From Treponema sp. (GTDB lineage Bacteria; Spirochaetota; Spirochaetia; Treponematales; Treponemataceae): a stretch of 39,624 bases of DNA. Shown here one piece after another: positions 11,706 through 20,138 of the stretch. Location of the stretch: the NCBI GenBank assembly GCA_024691265.1, contig JAILNT010000209.1:1-39624 (forward strand). The letters run 5' to 3'. Each line of letters begins with the position of its first letter. Position 1 is the first letter of the stretch. The notes under the pieces are model-generated. The model was not told the DNA's origin. It saw only the letters and a program-made list of their open reading frames with translations, and made no database searches. A program made the translations under genes and the position numbers.

Positions 11706-14700
11706 TTAGAATACATTTACCCTTGCACCTACAGAAATCTGGAATACCATATTTTCAACACTTGAGTTACCCGAAGAAGAAATATCAGACGGGATAAACC
11801 AAAGCTGAGGTTCTGTGTAAAGTGAGAAAGTACGGAACATCTTTCTTCCGTAAATAGTCACCTTAGGGAATTCAAGCTGAGCTATAAGAGCTGAAAGAAT
11901 CTGAGCTTCTCCACTACCACTTTCATCAAAACGAGTAAAGTTTGCTCCTATAGCAAGAGAACTTGAAAGCCAGCTCCAATCCGGCCCAAATAAAGACCTG
12001 AAAGGCAAATAACCAACATTTGCAAGAATCTTAAGCCCCATTACATTGCTGCCACCGTATCTCATGTTAGTTTTGCGGAACATATTTCTTTGTGACTGTG
12101 TAAACTGTCCCCATTGAGCCTGAAGTTTTACGTTATCATCAAAGAAAGTTAATCCCACACCAACATTAAAGAGAGTTGCACCCCAGAATTGACTATCAAA
12201 ATACAAGCCCTGAATAAAGCCTGGAATCTCATAAGCTCCCTTATCACCTTTTCTTAAAGAAAGAGTTACTCTCTTTAAGCCGATATTGTCTGCTGCAAGA
12301 CCTGAAAATTCTAACTTCTGGTTATATCTTCCGCCTGCATCTGGAGCTATAAGTCTTACAGTAGGCTTTGTGTGGTCAATCTGAACAATGGCACGAGTTA
12401 CACTTGTTGCACCATCTATTGCAGTTGCCTTTACAAGTATGAAGTGGAAACCTTCTTTCATGTCTTCATTTTCGATTCTGTACTTCCATTCATTTTTGTT
12501 TTTAGCTACAGTTTTGAATGTTCTTCCATTGTCGAAACTGATTTCAATAGATTCAATTTCCTTTGTGCTTAAAAGCTCTTTTATTTCTTTCTTTTTAAGT
12601 CCAGCTTTTTCTTCTTCCGGAATATCATCTTCTGTGAATACATAACCTGCACGACCACGAAGATAAGGGCGGTTATAAGCAAAATCACCATAAACAAATT
12701 CATTAGAAGCAAAATTATCTATAGTTACCCAGCAACCCAAAGCCGTATATTCAATATTTTCTAAAGGAGAAAGTATTCTGTCTTTTTCAGTTACAGCTGC
12801 CACCTGAATTGAATGGATTCCATCTGTAAGAGAAACAGCATCAGGGCCTAAAGAAAACTTGTAATAACCAGATTCAGAAAGTTTTGTAACCGCAACAGGA
12901 ACGTTATCAACTAAAAGCTCAAGACTTCCAACTTCATGTTCACTTTCTACCTGACCATAAATATTGAAATCACCCTGCAAATGCTGTCCGTTCAAAGGAT
13001 AAAGCAAAGAAACTTCTGCCACAGGAGATTCTTTATCAAGCCCTACATTACGGCTTATACGAGTAATATTACCAGCAGCATCTGTTCCAACAAGTTCAAT
13101 GTTATAAACACCACTGTTCAAACTAGAAATATCAAAAGCCTGTGTGATAATAGAATCAGGTTTTAAATTTATACTCTTTAATTCTTCAGGAATTGCATTT
13201 CCTTCAAGACTGCTGATATTTACATAAAGAGTTTTTAACTCAAGGTTATCTGTTGTTTGACCAGAAAGGAAAATTGTTCCAGATGTTTTTGAACCGTCTA
13301 AAGGAAGTTCAAGATTAAGATAAGGAGAAGTATTATCTGTTGTAAGCATGCTTGAATAGAATGCTTTTATTCCGTACCAGTCTGTAATTCTTATAAATAC
13401 AACATGTGTTCCATCTGGTACGACATTTGTATCAAATGTATATTTCCATGTAATATCCTGTTTTTCATGACTGTATTCAGCTACAGCTTTATTATAAGTA
13501 TTTCCGTTATCAATAGAAATCTCTATGAGAGAAATACCGTTTTTATCACTTGCAGTACCTTCAAGAGTTACCATATCGCGTACAGTTGTACTAATAAGAG
13601 GTAATGTCATTTCCCCCTTAGGTTCTTCCAATGAAACTCTAAACGGACGCTGCACTTCATGACCTTTTACACCGTGTAAATCTTCTGCATAAACAGTTAT
13701 TACATGTTCATTGTCAGTAAGTGACTTTATAGGAATATCAATAGAATACTTAAAATCCATTCCGTCTAATTTCTGATATTCATTATCATCTATTTTCCAG
13801 TAAATCGAACAAGGACCATCATCATCATAAATAACACCTGAGATTACAAAATCCCTTGTCATTACGGCATTTTCTTCAGGTAAATGTATTTCTGACACCG
13901 GTAAATCAGATTCAGCATCGATTATAAAATCATACTTATTTATTTTTAGAACATTACCGCTTGCATCAGTAAAATCAAATTCCATGTCATCTTTCAAAGG
14001 ACTTGCACTTGTACCAACATACATATTTGGCATCATAGAAACTGCCATTGGAGTTCTCATATCTCCAGCATATTCAGCCATAGACACAAGACCTGCATCT
14101 TTTACAAGGAATGCAATTATATTTTCACCGTTTATAACATCTCCACTTTCAGGGATTATTACTTCGGCTTCCGGTGCAATCGTATCTTTTTGAACTGCTG
14201 TTGCAGCATAACCTGTTCTTCCACAGCTATTTGTTGCTCTAATATCAATTCCCAAAAGACCATCTTCAAGAGAAGATACATCAAGTTCTGTTCCAAAAGT
14301 TAATTCATAAGAAGCAGTTTTCGTAGCTGGAAGTTCTTTCCAATTCAAACCGCCGTCAAGAGAATATTCAAGCTTAGAAAGTTCTACAGTATCTGAAACT
14401 TTTCCAGAAAGCTGCACAGTATTCTGTATCCATCTTCCAGAAATTGGATTTTCAATAGATATAACAGGTTCATTTGTATTTACAGTAAAAGAAATTTCAT
14501 CTGTTGTATATTTTATTCCGTTCGCATCTTCTACAGTAAGAGAAATATTGTCATATACGCCGTCTTCTTTTGCAACAATATTTATTAAGCTGTCTGTTAC
14601 AGAAAGTTCAAGACCTTCGGCTTTTCCGTTTAATTGAGCTTTAACAGGAAGAGGAACATTTGCATAAGCTTCTATAGAATCATTGGCACGCATTAAAGCT

Positions 14701-17138
14701 TCATGTTTTATCCAATATACTTTATTAGAATTATCTATAAGCTCTGCATCTTTTTCCCTTACTACACTTATTGAAGCTACAACTCTTGCACTTGCACCGC
14801 TTTTTGTTTTTATGTCTGCAACAATACCGGTAAGACGAGAAGGAAGATTATAAAGATAAATCTTTGCTTCATAGCTTCCGTCATCATTCTTTACAAGCTC
14901 AGCTTTTCCATTTTGCATAGCGTCTCCGCCATGAGCCTCAGGTCCTGTAATAGAGTAGAGTACTTCTGTTATAACTTCATTTGTCTGAATATTTAATACT
15001 GCAACTTTATCAAGCTCTTTCTTTGACTGATAAGAAAGAGGAATAGTCATTCCGCTAAGATAGGTTTTTCCGCAAACAGTAGAAAACCAGGCTTTAATAG
15101 GGTTTGTTTCTTCGCTTGCAGATACAAAAGTTAGAGGTCTACTTTCATACTTCAAGCCCTGATTAGTTGTAACAACAACCTTTACACTTTCGCTTTTTCC
15201 TTCTTCTGAAGTTGTGTGAATCACAATAGAATTACCTGCTAAAGAAGCCTTTGCAAAAGGAGTTTCAGGAACAATTTCAACTTTTTCTGCTACTCCGCCT
15301 ACAAAATAGCCTGATATAGGGTGTTCTACATCACAAACAACAACACCTTCCGGGCTTACAGTACTATCAGAGAAAAATACATTTGTATCAAAAACAGAAA
15401 TATGAGTAAGGTCTTTTACATTTACTTCATATTTTTCTGTATAAATCTTTCCATTTATGTTCTTTGCATTAATTTCTATCTCAACAATTCCCCATGGACT
15501 ATTGTCGAAGGGAATATTTACATTTACTTTATTTACACCAGGCTTTAATACAATGTCGTTTTCTTCGCCTTTCTTTCCGTTACAAGTGAATGTATACCAA
15601 ACTCTTTCAAGACCATCAAAAGAAGTTACATCTGTTACAAGCTTTGCATTACTTTCACTTTCTATAAGCATTCCATCTGAGAAATCTGTATTGCCATCAG
15701 CATTAGAAATATATGCAGCAGAAATTAGCGGGTGCTCTTCAAGTACATTAAATAAAACTGTCTGCTCATGGCTTTCAACACCGTTTTTATCAATAGCAGT
15801 TACAGAAATTGAATGCTTTCCGTTAGTAAGTTCTGGAAGCAGAACAAAAAAAGCTCCTTCACTAGAAAGACTATTAACTTCGCCGCCATCTATTTTATAT
15901 CTGATTTCTGCAACACCATCATCATCTGTTGCAAGCCCTCTAAGATATGAATATTTAACTTTCTCATGTTCAATGTTCATATTTTCAAAAGGAGTCTGAA
16001 TAGAAAGAATAGGTCTGTCTAATTCCTGATTAAGAAGAATTTCGTGTTTTACTGTTGTTACGTTACCACTTTCGTCACTAGCCGTTACAATAAAATCCAT
16101 GCTTTTTTCTTTACGGCCAACAGTATCTACATCTTTTACCCAATAAGGATTACCCGGTACAAGCTCAAATTCTCCGCTTTCACTACCGAATCTCCATGTA
16201 AGTTTTTTAACGCCTAAAGTATCCTTTGCATAACCGGCTACAGTAAACTTTCCTTTATTTATACTGCCAGTTTTTGGATAAACAACTTTTACTTCTGGAG
16301 CAGTATTATCTATAAAATATAAGAAAGAATAGATATTTTCTGTGTCAAAATTATCAGAAGCCCTGAACCATATTACAGTAGGCCCATCAGGGAGCTTTGT
16401 TGTATCTACTGGAACTTTGAAATTCCAATGACTCTTTAATCCTTCTTCATTTACAGCCTTATATTTTTCTTCTTTGATTTTTGCAGGTAAAAATGTTTTT
16501 CCGCCATCAATGCTATAGCTTAAGCTTTTTATACCGTTACCATCTTTTACTTCTCCGGAAAGATTTATTTTTCCAGATACAAGCTGACCCATTGTATGAT
16601 TTGTTACCTGTGTTGTAGGTTGTCGTCTGTTAAGCTGCCAGCTAATATGATGAGCATGTCCCTTTAAGCCGTTTATATCAACGCCATAAGCATCTATTGT
16701 ATGAAGTCCTTCAAATAAATCATTAGTATCAAGATAATAAGACCAGAATTCTTTTCCTTCTGCTCTTACCGGATTTTCTGCATCACCATCGAGAATGAGT
16801 TCAACATATTCAACAGCATCATCATCAGCACAAACACCAACTATATTTAAGTTGCCTGTTACTTCCATGTTTTCAAGAGGATTTGCAATTTTTGTTACAG
16901 GTAAATCAGATTCAGGGTCTACATAAATATTAAAAGGTCCACCGTACTGAGTATTTCCACCCTTATCATCAACAGTAACTAAAATGTTATATTTTCCTGG
17001 CTTTTTATTTTCGAGGTCAAATTCTTCCTGCCAGCTATCCATTTTTTCAACATTTTTACTTTCAACCCTATTGCTTTTAGCCTGTAAAAAAACAGGTAAA
17101 CAAACCATCACCATAACCAATAAGAAGCAATTCTTCAT
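11706..17138 (-). CDS. Ig-like repeat protein with C-terminal predicted outer-membrane beta-barrel (1810 aa)
   Basis: The start is the ATG at 17138, 10 nt after AAGG; an in-frame TTG three codons upstream is too close to that site. Residues 1-20 form a signal peptide (MKNCFLLVMVMVCLPVFLQA). About 11-12 Ig-like modules follow to about residue 1630, marked by boundaries such as FIDNTAPEVKV, TVNTNEPVISI, TTDNTSPYLNL and QIDHTKPTVRL, with repeated phrases like SLDGG or SIDNG and GLKSLSYSI. From about 1640 to the end the composition changes to alternating aromatic/polar strands (GLYFDSQFWGATLFNVGVGL, FGPDWSWLSSSLAIGANF, VTIYGRKMFRTFSLYTEPQL) and the chain ends in a C-terminal Phe. This is the pattern of an outer-membrane beta-barrel inserted by BAM. 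The order resembles a type V passenger followed by a translocator, but I recognise no named autotransporter domain. It has its own promoter at 17234-17262 and precedes the giant lipoprotein gene. Confidence 0.85.
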   Translation of the reverse strand: MKNCFLLVMVMVCLPVFLQAKSNRVESKNVEKMDSWQEEFDLENKKPGKYNILVTVDDKGGNTQYGGPFNIYVDPESDLPVTKIANPLENMEVTGNLNIVGVCADDDAVEYVELILDGDAENPVRAEGKEFWSYYLDTNDLFEGLHTIDAYGVDINGLKGHAHHISWQLNRRQPTTQVTNHTMGQLVSGKINLSGEVKDGNGIKSLSYSIDGGKTFLPAKIKEEKYKAVNEEGLKSHWNFKVPVDTTKLPDGPTVIWFRASDNFDTENIYSFLYFIDNTAPEVKVVYPKTGSINKGKFTVAGYAKDTLGVKKLTWRFGSESGEFELVPGNPYWVKDVDTVGRKEKSMDFIVTASDESGNVTTVKHEILLNQELDRPILSIQTPFENMNIEHEKVKYSYLRGLATDDDGVAEIRYKIDGGEVNSLSSEGAFFVLLPELTNGKHSISVTAIDKNGVESHEQTVLFNVLEEHPLISAAYISNADGNTDFSDGMLIESESNAKLVTDVTSFDGLERVWYTFTCNGKKGEENDIVLKPGVNKVNVNIPFDNSPWGIVEIEINAKNINGKIYTEKYEVNVKDLTHISVFDTNVFFSDSTVSPEGVVVCDVEHPISGYFVGGVAEKVEIVPETPFAKASLAGNSIVIHTTSEEGKSESVKVVVTTNQGLKYESRPLTFVSASEETNPIKAWFSTVCGKTYLSGMTIPLSYQSKKELDKVAVLNIQTNEVITEVLYSITGPEAHGGDAMQNGKAELVKNDDGSYEAKIYLYNLPSRLTGIVADIKTKSGASARVVASISVVREKDAELIDNSNKVYWIKHEALMRANDSIEAYANVPLPVKAQLNGKAEGLELSVTDSLINIVAKEDGVYDNISLTVEDANGIKYTTDEISFTVNTNEPVISIENPISGRWIQNTVQLSGKVSDTVELSKLEYSLDGGLNWKELPATKTASYELTFGTELDVSSLEDGLLGIDIRATNSCGRTGYAATAVQKDTIAPEAEVIIPESGDVINGENIIAFLVKDAGLVSMAEYAGDMRTPMAVSMMPNMYVGTSASPLKDDMEFDFTDASGNVLKINKYDFIIDAESDLPVSEIHLPEENAVMTRDFVISGVIYDDDGPCSIYWKIDDNEYQKLDGMDFKYSIDIPIKSLTDNEHVITVYAEDLHGVKGHEVQRPFRVSLEEPKGEMTLPLISTTVRDMVTLEGTASDKNGISLIEISIDNGNTYNKAVAEYSHEKQDITWKYTFDTNVVPDGTHVVFIRITDWYGIKAFYSSMLTTDNTSPYLNLELPLDGSKTSGTIFLSGQTTDNLELKTLYVNISSLEGNAIPEELKSINLKPDSIITQAFDISSLNSGVYNIELVGTDAAGNITRISRNVGLDKESPVAEVSLLYPLNGQHLQGDFNIYGQVESEHEVGSLELLVDNVPVAVTKLSESGYYKFSLGPDAVSLTDGIHSIQVAAVTEKDRILSPLENIEYTALGCWVTIDNFASNEFVYGDFAYNRPYLRGRAGYVFTEDDIPEEEKAGLKKKEIKELLSTKEIESIEISFDNGRTFKTVAKNKNEWKYRIENEDMKEGFHFILVKATAIDGATSVTRAIVQIDHTKPTVRLIAPDAGGRYNQKLEFSGLAADNIGLKRVTLSLRKGDKGAYEIPGFIQGLYFDSQFWGATLFNVGVGLTFFDDNVKLQAQWGQFTQSQRNMFRKTNMRYGGSNVMGLKILANVGYLPFRSLFGPDWSWLSSSLAIGANFTRFDESGSGEAQILSALIAQLEFPKVTIYGRKMFRTFSLYTEPQLWFIPSDISSSGNSSVENMVFQISVGARVNVF

Positions 17139-17233
17139 TTTTTTCAAACCTTAAAATATCTTTAATTGCAAAAATGCTTAACTTGTATAAATATAATTAA
17201 TATTTAATTTTGTTTATTTAGATAGGGAACGAT

Positions 17234-17262
17234 ACTATATAACTTTTTTCTATTCTTGTAAA
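17234..17262 (-). promoter_or_regulatory. Sigma-70-type promoter of the Ig-repeat/beta-barrel gene
   Basis: On the minus strand, TTTACA (17257-17262) and TATAGT (17234-17239) are separated by exactly 17 bp, each one mismatch from consensus. Transcription would start near 17227, giving a leader of about 90 nt before the ATG at 17138. Confidence 0.6.
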
Positions 17263-17310
17263 CAAAATCTCCAATTTCTCCAACAAAATAATTTAATATT
17301 ATATTCTTAA

Positions 17311-17336
17311 AAGAATCTGCAAAAAACAGATTTTTT
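17311..17336 (+). terminator. Terminator-like hairpin in the region between the Ig-repeat genes and sir2
   Basis: The arm AAGAATCTG pairs with CAGATTTTT around a 7-nt loop (one G-T pair), and a run of T follows on the plus strand. A smaller palindrome (ATTCTT/AAGAAT, 17303-17316) overlaps its 5' side. No plus-strand gene precedes it in the window, so it could end a small or antisense transcript or simply insulate sir2. Confidence 0.35.
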
Positions 17337-17346
17337 ATGTCTAATT

Positions 17347-17369
17347 TCAGCCTTGATTTTGAAAAAGAA
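17347..17369 (+). repeat. 23-bp direct repeat, copy 1
   Basis: TCAGCCTTGATTTTG followed by AAAAAGAA, identical to the copy at 17527-17549. The two copies start exactly 180 bp apart. Copy 2 overlaps the proposed sir2 promoter; copy 1 has no clear -10 element at the matching distance. Confidence 0.9.
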
Positions 17370-17373
17370 ATAA

Positions 17374-17432
17374 TTGCAAGTTAAAGGGGTAATATCATGA
17401 ATAAATTTGAATAATACCCCCTTAAACCGCAA
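17374..17432. repeat. Imperfect 23-bp inverted repeat with AAGGGG/CCCCTT core
   Basis: Arms 17374-17396 and 17410-17432 match at 17 of 23 positions when one is reverse-complemented; the best part is TTAA-GGGGTA. They flank a 13-nt spacer. The element lies between the two 23-bp direct repeats. It contains a minimal ATG-to-stop frame of five codons after an AAAGGGG, which I consider incidental. It may be a regulatory hairpin or a remnant of a small mobile repeat. Confidence 0.55.
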
Positions 17433-17526
17433 ATTTTAATAAAATATCACTTTTAAGCAGTCTCAACAGAATTTTGGCTTAACCTTCAAAACAAAAATAA
17501 ATTAGTCTTTCAATAAGCAAAAAAAA

Positions 17527-17549
17527 TCAGCCTTGATTTTGAAAAAGAA
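17527..17549 (+). repeat. 23-bp direct repeat, copy 2
   Basis: This is identical to 17347-17369 and ends 18 bp before the sir2 start codon. Its internal TTGATT (17533-17538) is the candidate -35 element of sir2. Apart from the repeats and hairpins listed, I see no gene in the 429 bp between 17139 and 17567. Confidence 0.9.
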
Positions 17550-17561
17550 TTGACATATCCT
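17533..17561 (+). promoter_or_regulatory. Possible sir2 promoter giving a leaderless mRNA
   Basis: TTGATT and TATCCT are separated by 17 bp. The expected start of transcription, about 7 nt after the -10, falls on the A of the ATG at 17568. No convincing Shine-Dalgarno sequence precedes that ATG, which is consistent with a leaderless transcript. Confidence 0.35.
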
Positions 17562-17567
17562 TTATTC

Positions 17568-18314
17568 ATGGCATCTACACAAGAACAAATTGAACAGCTG
17601 CAAAGATTCATAGATGAAAGCAGCAATATAGTATTTTTTGGTGGAGCTGGTGTATCAACAGAAAGCGGTATCCCAGATTTCAGAAGTGTTGACGGACTCT
17701 ATCATCAAAAATGGGACTATCCGCCAGAAACAATATTAAGTGCAACATTCTTCCATGAAAAAACAGCCGAATTCTACAGATTTTACAGAGAAAAGCTTAT
17801 TATAAAGGGTGTTAAACCAAATACAGCACATAAAAAACTTGCAGAACTTGAAGAAAAAGGAAAATTAAAAGCCGTTGTCACACAGAATATTGACGGACTT
17901 CATCAAATGGCAGGAAGTAAATGTGTATATGAACTTCATGGCAGCACATTAAGAAATTACTGTACAAACTGCCATGAAGCCTATGATATAGACTTTATAG
18001 CTAAAAGTGCAGAAAATGCAGACGGCATACCTCATTGTAAAAAATGCAATGCAATAGTAAAACCAGATGTTGTTCTTTATGAAGAAGGCTTAGACAATGA
18101 AGTTGTAGACGGAGCTATAAAAGCAATTTCAAATGCAGACATGCTTATAATAGGAGGAACTTCACTAACAGTTTATCCTGCAGCCGGTCTTGTTACCTAT
18201 TACAAGGGAAATAAACTTGTTGTAATAAACAGAGATGCAAATGCTAACGATGTTTATGCAAATCTTGTTATTCACGATTCAATCGGAAAAGTTTTAGGAC
18301 AGATAAAGGCATAA
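17568..18314 (+). CDS. cobB: Sirtuin NAD-dependent protein deacylase (SIR2/CobB family)
   Basis: Removes acyl groups from protein lysines using NAD+ in the cytoplasm. At 248 aa it has typical bacterial length. Visible motifs are GAGVSTESGIPDFR for NAD binding (residues 26-39), TQNIDGLH (105-112), the catalytic His124 in ELHG, two zinc Cys pairs (CTNC and CKKC), and GTSLTVYPAAGL for the NAD ribose site. I use the ATG at 17568; an in-frame TTG at 17550 would add six residues but lies inside the promoter-like region and has no better ribosome site. It stands alone on the plus strand, converges on parB and shares a bidirectional hairpin terminator with it. Whether it acts on acetyl, succinyl or other acyl groups cannot be read from the sequence. 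Confidence 0.93.
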   Translation: MASTQEQIEQLQRFIDESSNIVFFGGAGVSTESGIPDFRSVDGLYHQKWDYPPETILSATFFHEKTAEFYRFYREKLIIKGVKPNTAHKKLAELEEKGKLKAVVTQNIDGLHQMAGSKCVYELHGSTLRNYCTNCHEAYDIDFIAKSAENADGIPHCKKCNAIVKPDVVLYEEGLDNEVVDGAIKAISNADMLIIGGTSLTVYPAAGLVTYYKGNKLVVINRDANANDVYANLVIHDSIGKVLGQIKA

Positions 18315-18318
18315 AAAA

Positions 18319-18350
18319 ATACGGGGAAATATTCCCCGTATATATTTATA
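18319..18350. terminator. Bidirectional terminator between sir2 and parB
   Basis: A perfect 10-bp stem (ATACGGGGAA / TTCCCCGTAT, 18319-18341) encloses a 3-nt loop. It has A-rich sequence on the 5' side and T-rich sequence on the 3' side, so it can serve both convergent genes. Confidence 0.85.
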
Positions 18351-19310
18351 CTAGTTTTCTTTATTTCCAACTAAAATATTATAAATACGCTCTAAATCAG
18401 AACGGCTAAAATAATCTATCTGTAAGCTGCCTCTTTCAAGGTTACCTTTTAATACAACCTTTGTTCCCAAAACATCAATAAACTTTTGCTCCATTGCGTT
18501 TATATCAGGGTCACGGGAAGCATTATTCATTGTATCTGTTATAGAAGAATTAGCATCACTCTTTTTTGTTTCAGAATTTTCAAGACCAGCAGAAGAAGAA
18601 TTATTCAAAAGAGAAGCTTCTTTTTCTGCATCACGAACAGACATGCCATTACCAACAATCTTTTCAAAAAGACCTTTCTGGGCTGTCATAGAAGCAACAG
18701 AAAGCAAAGCTCTTGCATGACCGGCTGATATCTTTCCATTTATTAAAGCACCCTGCATTTCTTCAGGAAGCTTCAAAAGACGCAAAGAATTAGCAATAGT
18801 AGAGCGTTTCTTTCCAACTCTTTTAGCAACATCGTCCTGGCTTAGGTTCCCCATCTGCATAAGATGATTATATGCATTTGCTTCTTCAATAGGATTAAGG
18901 TCTGCCCTTTGAATATTTTCAATAAGTGCAACTTCTAATTTTCTTACATCACTATAATGTCTAAGCTGAACAGGTACCTTTTCAAGCCCTGCAAGCATAG
19001 CAGCTCTAGTACGTCTTTCACCCGCAATTATATAAAAAGAACCGTCTCCGGCATCTTCAATAGTTATAGACTGAACAACGCCATGTTCTTTTATAGATTC
19101 TGCAAGTTCCTGTAAAGCGTCTTCGTTAAATTCCTGTCTAGGTTGATGAGGATTAGGCTTTAAAAGAGCTGGATTAACCCATAATTGCCCGTCATCATCT
19201 ACGTTTATCCCCGCAGGGAAAGCTTTATTTACTGTGGCATGTTCACTTTCAGTATTTTCTTCTTCTAAAAGAGCTCCTAGCCCTTTTCCTAAACCACTTC
19301 TTCTAGCCAC
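18351..19310 (-). CDS. parB: Chromosome-partitioning protein ParB (Spo0J/Noc family)
   Basis: DNA-binding CTPase clamp that loads at parS and recruits ParA and SMC for origin segregation. The 319-aa chain shows the N-terminal ParA-stimulating segment (RRSGLGKGLGALL), HQPR (55-58), GVVQSI, the CTP-binding GERRTRA motif (97-103), and a helix-turn-helix (LSQDDVAKRVGKKRSTIANS). A variable Ser/Asn-rich linker precedes a C-terminal dimerisation domain. It starts at a GTG overlapping the parA stop by 8 bp, with an AGAGG ribosome site inside parA, so translation is probably coupled. I found no obvious parS site (TGTTTCACGTGAAACA type) in the window. Confidence 0.95.
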   Translation of the reverse strand: MARRSGLGKGLGALLEEENTESEHATVNKAFPAGINVDDDGQLWVNPALLKPNPHQPRQEFNEDALQELAESIKEHGVVQSITIEDAGDGSFYIIAGERRTRAAMLAGLEKVPVQLRHYSDVRKLEVALIENIQRADLNPIEEANAYNHLMQMGNLSQDDVAKRVGKKRSTIANSLRLLKLPEEMQGALINGKISAGHARALLSVASMTAQKGLFEKIVGNGMSVRDAEKEASLLNNSSSAGLENSETKKSDANSSITDTMNNASRDPDINAMEQKFIDVLGTKVVLKGNLERGSLQIDYFSRSDLERIYNILVGNKEN

Positions 19311-20058
19311 GATTCATAACCTCTTTGGCAAGTTTCTCATAGCTTTTTGCACCAATGCATGAAGGGTCATATTTACAGATAGGAAGTCCATTAGAAGGAG
19401 CTTCAGACAATCTGATATTGCGAGGTATTATTGTTGAAAAAACAAGGTCTTTAAAATAAGATTTTACCTGACCAACAACGTCCTGAGCCAAACGTACACG
19501 GCTGTCATACATTGTAAAGAAAATGCCACCAATCTTAAGATTTGGATTAATGCCCTTCTGTACTTTTTTTACAGTCTGTAATAAAAGTGTTATTCCCTCC
19601 AAAGCGAAATACTCGCACTGCATAGGAACGAGTACGGCATCAGAAGCTGCTAATCCATTAAGGGTAAGGATTCCTAAAGATGGAGGACAATCTATCAATA
19701 TATAATCGTAAACATTCCTTAAAGGTGCAAGTGCATTCTTTAGATAATATTCACGGTCTTTTTGTTCAACAAGCTCTATTGCTGCTCCGGACAAATCTAT
19801 AGAAGCTGCTATTGCATCAAGATTAGCAACGTCTGTATGCTTTATAACCTGCTCCGAAGTTGCGGTTCCTGCCATGAACTCATATACTGTTGGCTTTTCT
19901 TTTGAAAGACCTACGCCGCTAGACATATTCCCCTGAGAATCGAAATCTACCAAAAGGACTTTTTTACCAGCAAGTGCTATATATGCTCCGATATTTATTG
20001 CAGATGTTGTTTTTCCAACTCCACCTTTCTGATTTACAAAAACAAAAACCTTACCCAT
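19303..20058 (-). CDS. parA: Chromosome-partitioning ATPase ParA (Soj/MinD family)
   Basis: Walker-type ATPase that binds DNA non-specifically and moves ParB-parS complexes. The protein (251 aa) begins MGKVFVFVNQKGGVGKTT with the deviant Walker A KGGVGKT at residues 11-17, then VDFDSQGN and DCPPSLG (Walker B region). I chose the ATG at 20058, where homology starts. An upstream frame reaching 20124 would add 22 residues unlike the family. No Shine-Dalgarno sequence precedes either. A TATACT-like -10 lies at 20089-20094 (minus strand), giving a leader of only about 24 nt. It is first in a parA-parB operon divergent from the methyltransferase gene. Confidence 0.95.
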   Translation of the reverse strand: MGKVFVFVNQKGGVGKTTSAINIGAYIALAGKKVLLVDFDSQGNMSSGVGLSKEKPTVYEFMAGTATSEQVIKHTDVANLDAIAASIDLSGAAIELVEQKDREYYLKNALAPLRNVYDYILIDCPPSLGILTLNGLAASDAVLVPMQCEYFALEGITLLLQTVKKVQKGINPNLKIGGIFFTMYDSRVRLAQDVVGQVKSYFKDLVFSTIIPRNIRLSEAPSNGLPICKYDPSCIGAKSYEKLAKEVMNRG

Positions 20059-20138
20059 AATAACTAGTGTATCATTTTTTGTTTTTGAAGTATACACTAT
20101 TTTTTCACAAACTAAGCAAGACATTTTCAGGAGTCTTT

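Noticed and set aside
15457-15999. 180-codon plus-strand frame opposite the Ig/beta-barrel gene
   Set aside because: No ribosome site, hydrophobic Ser/Phe/Leu composition typical of an antisense shadow, and it lies fully within a well-supported gene.
17395-17415. Five-codon peptide MNKFE after an AAAGGGG
   Set aside because: It lies within the spacer and arms of the inverted repeat, and the ribosome-site-like sequence is part of the repeat arm.
18351-20058. parS site near parAB
   Set aside because: No sequence close to TGTTTCACGTGAAACA was seen anywhere in the window by eye.
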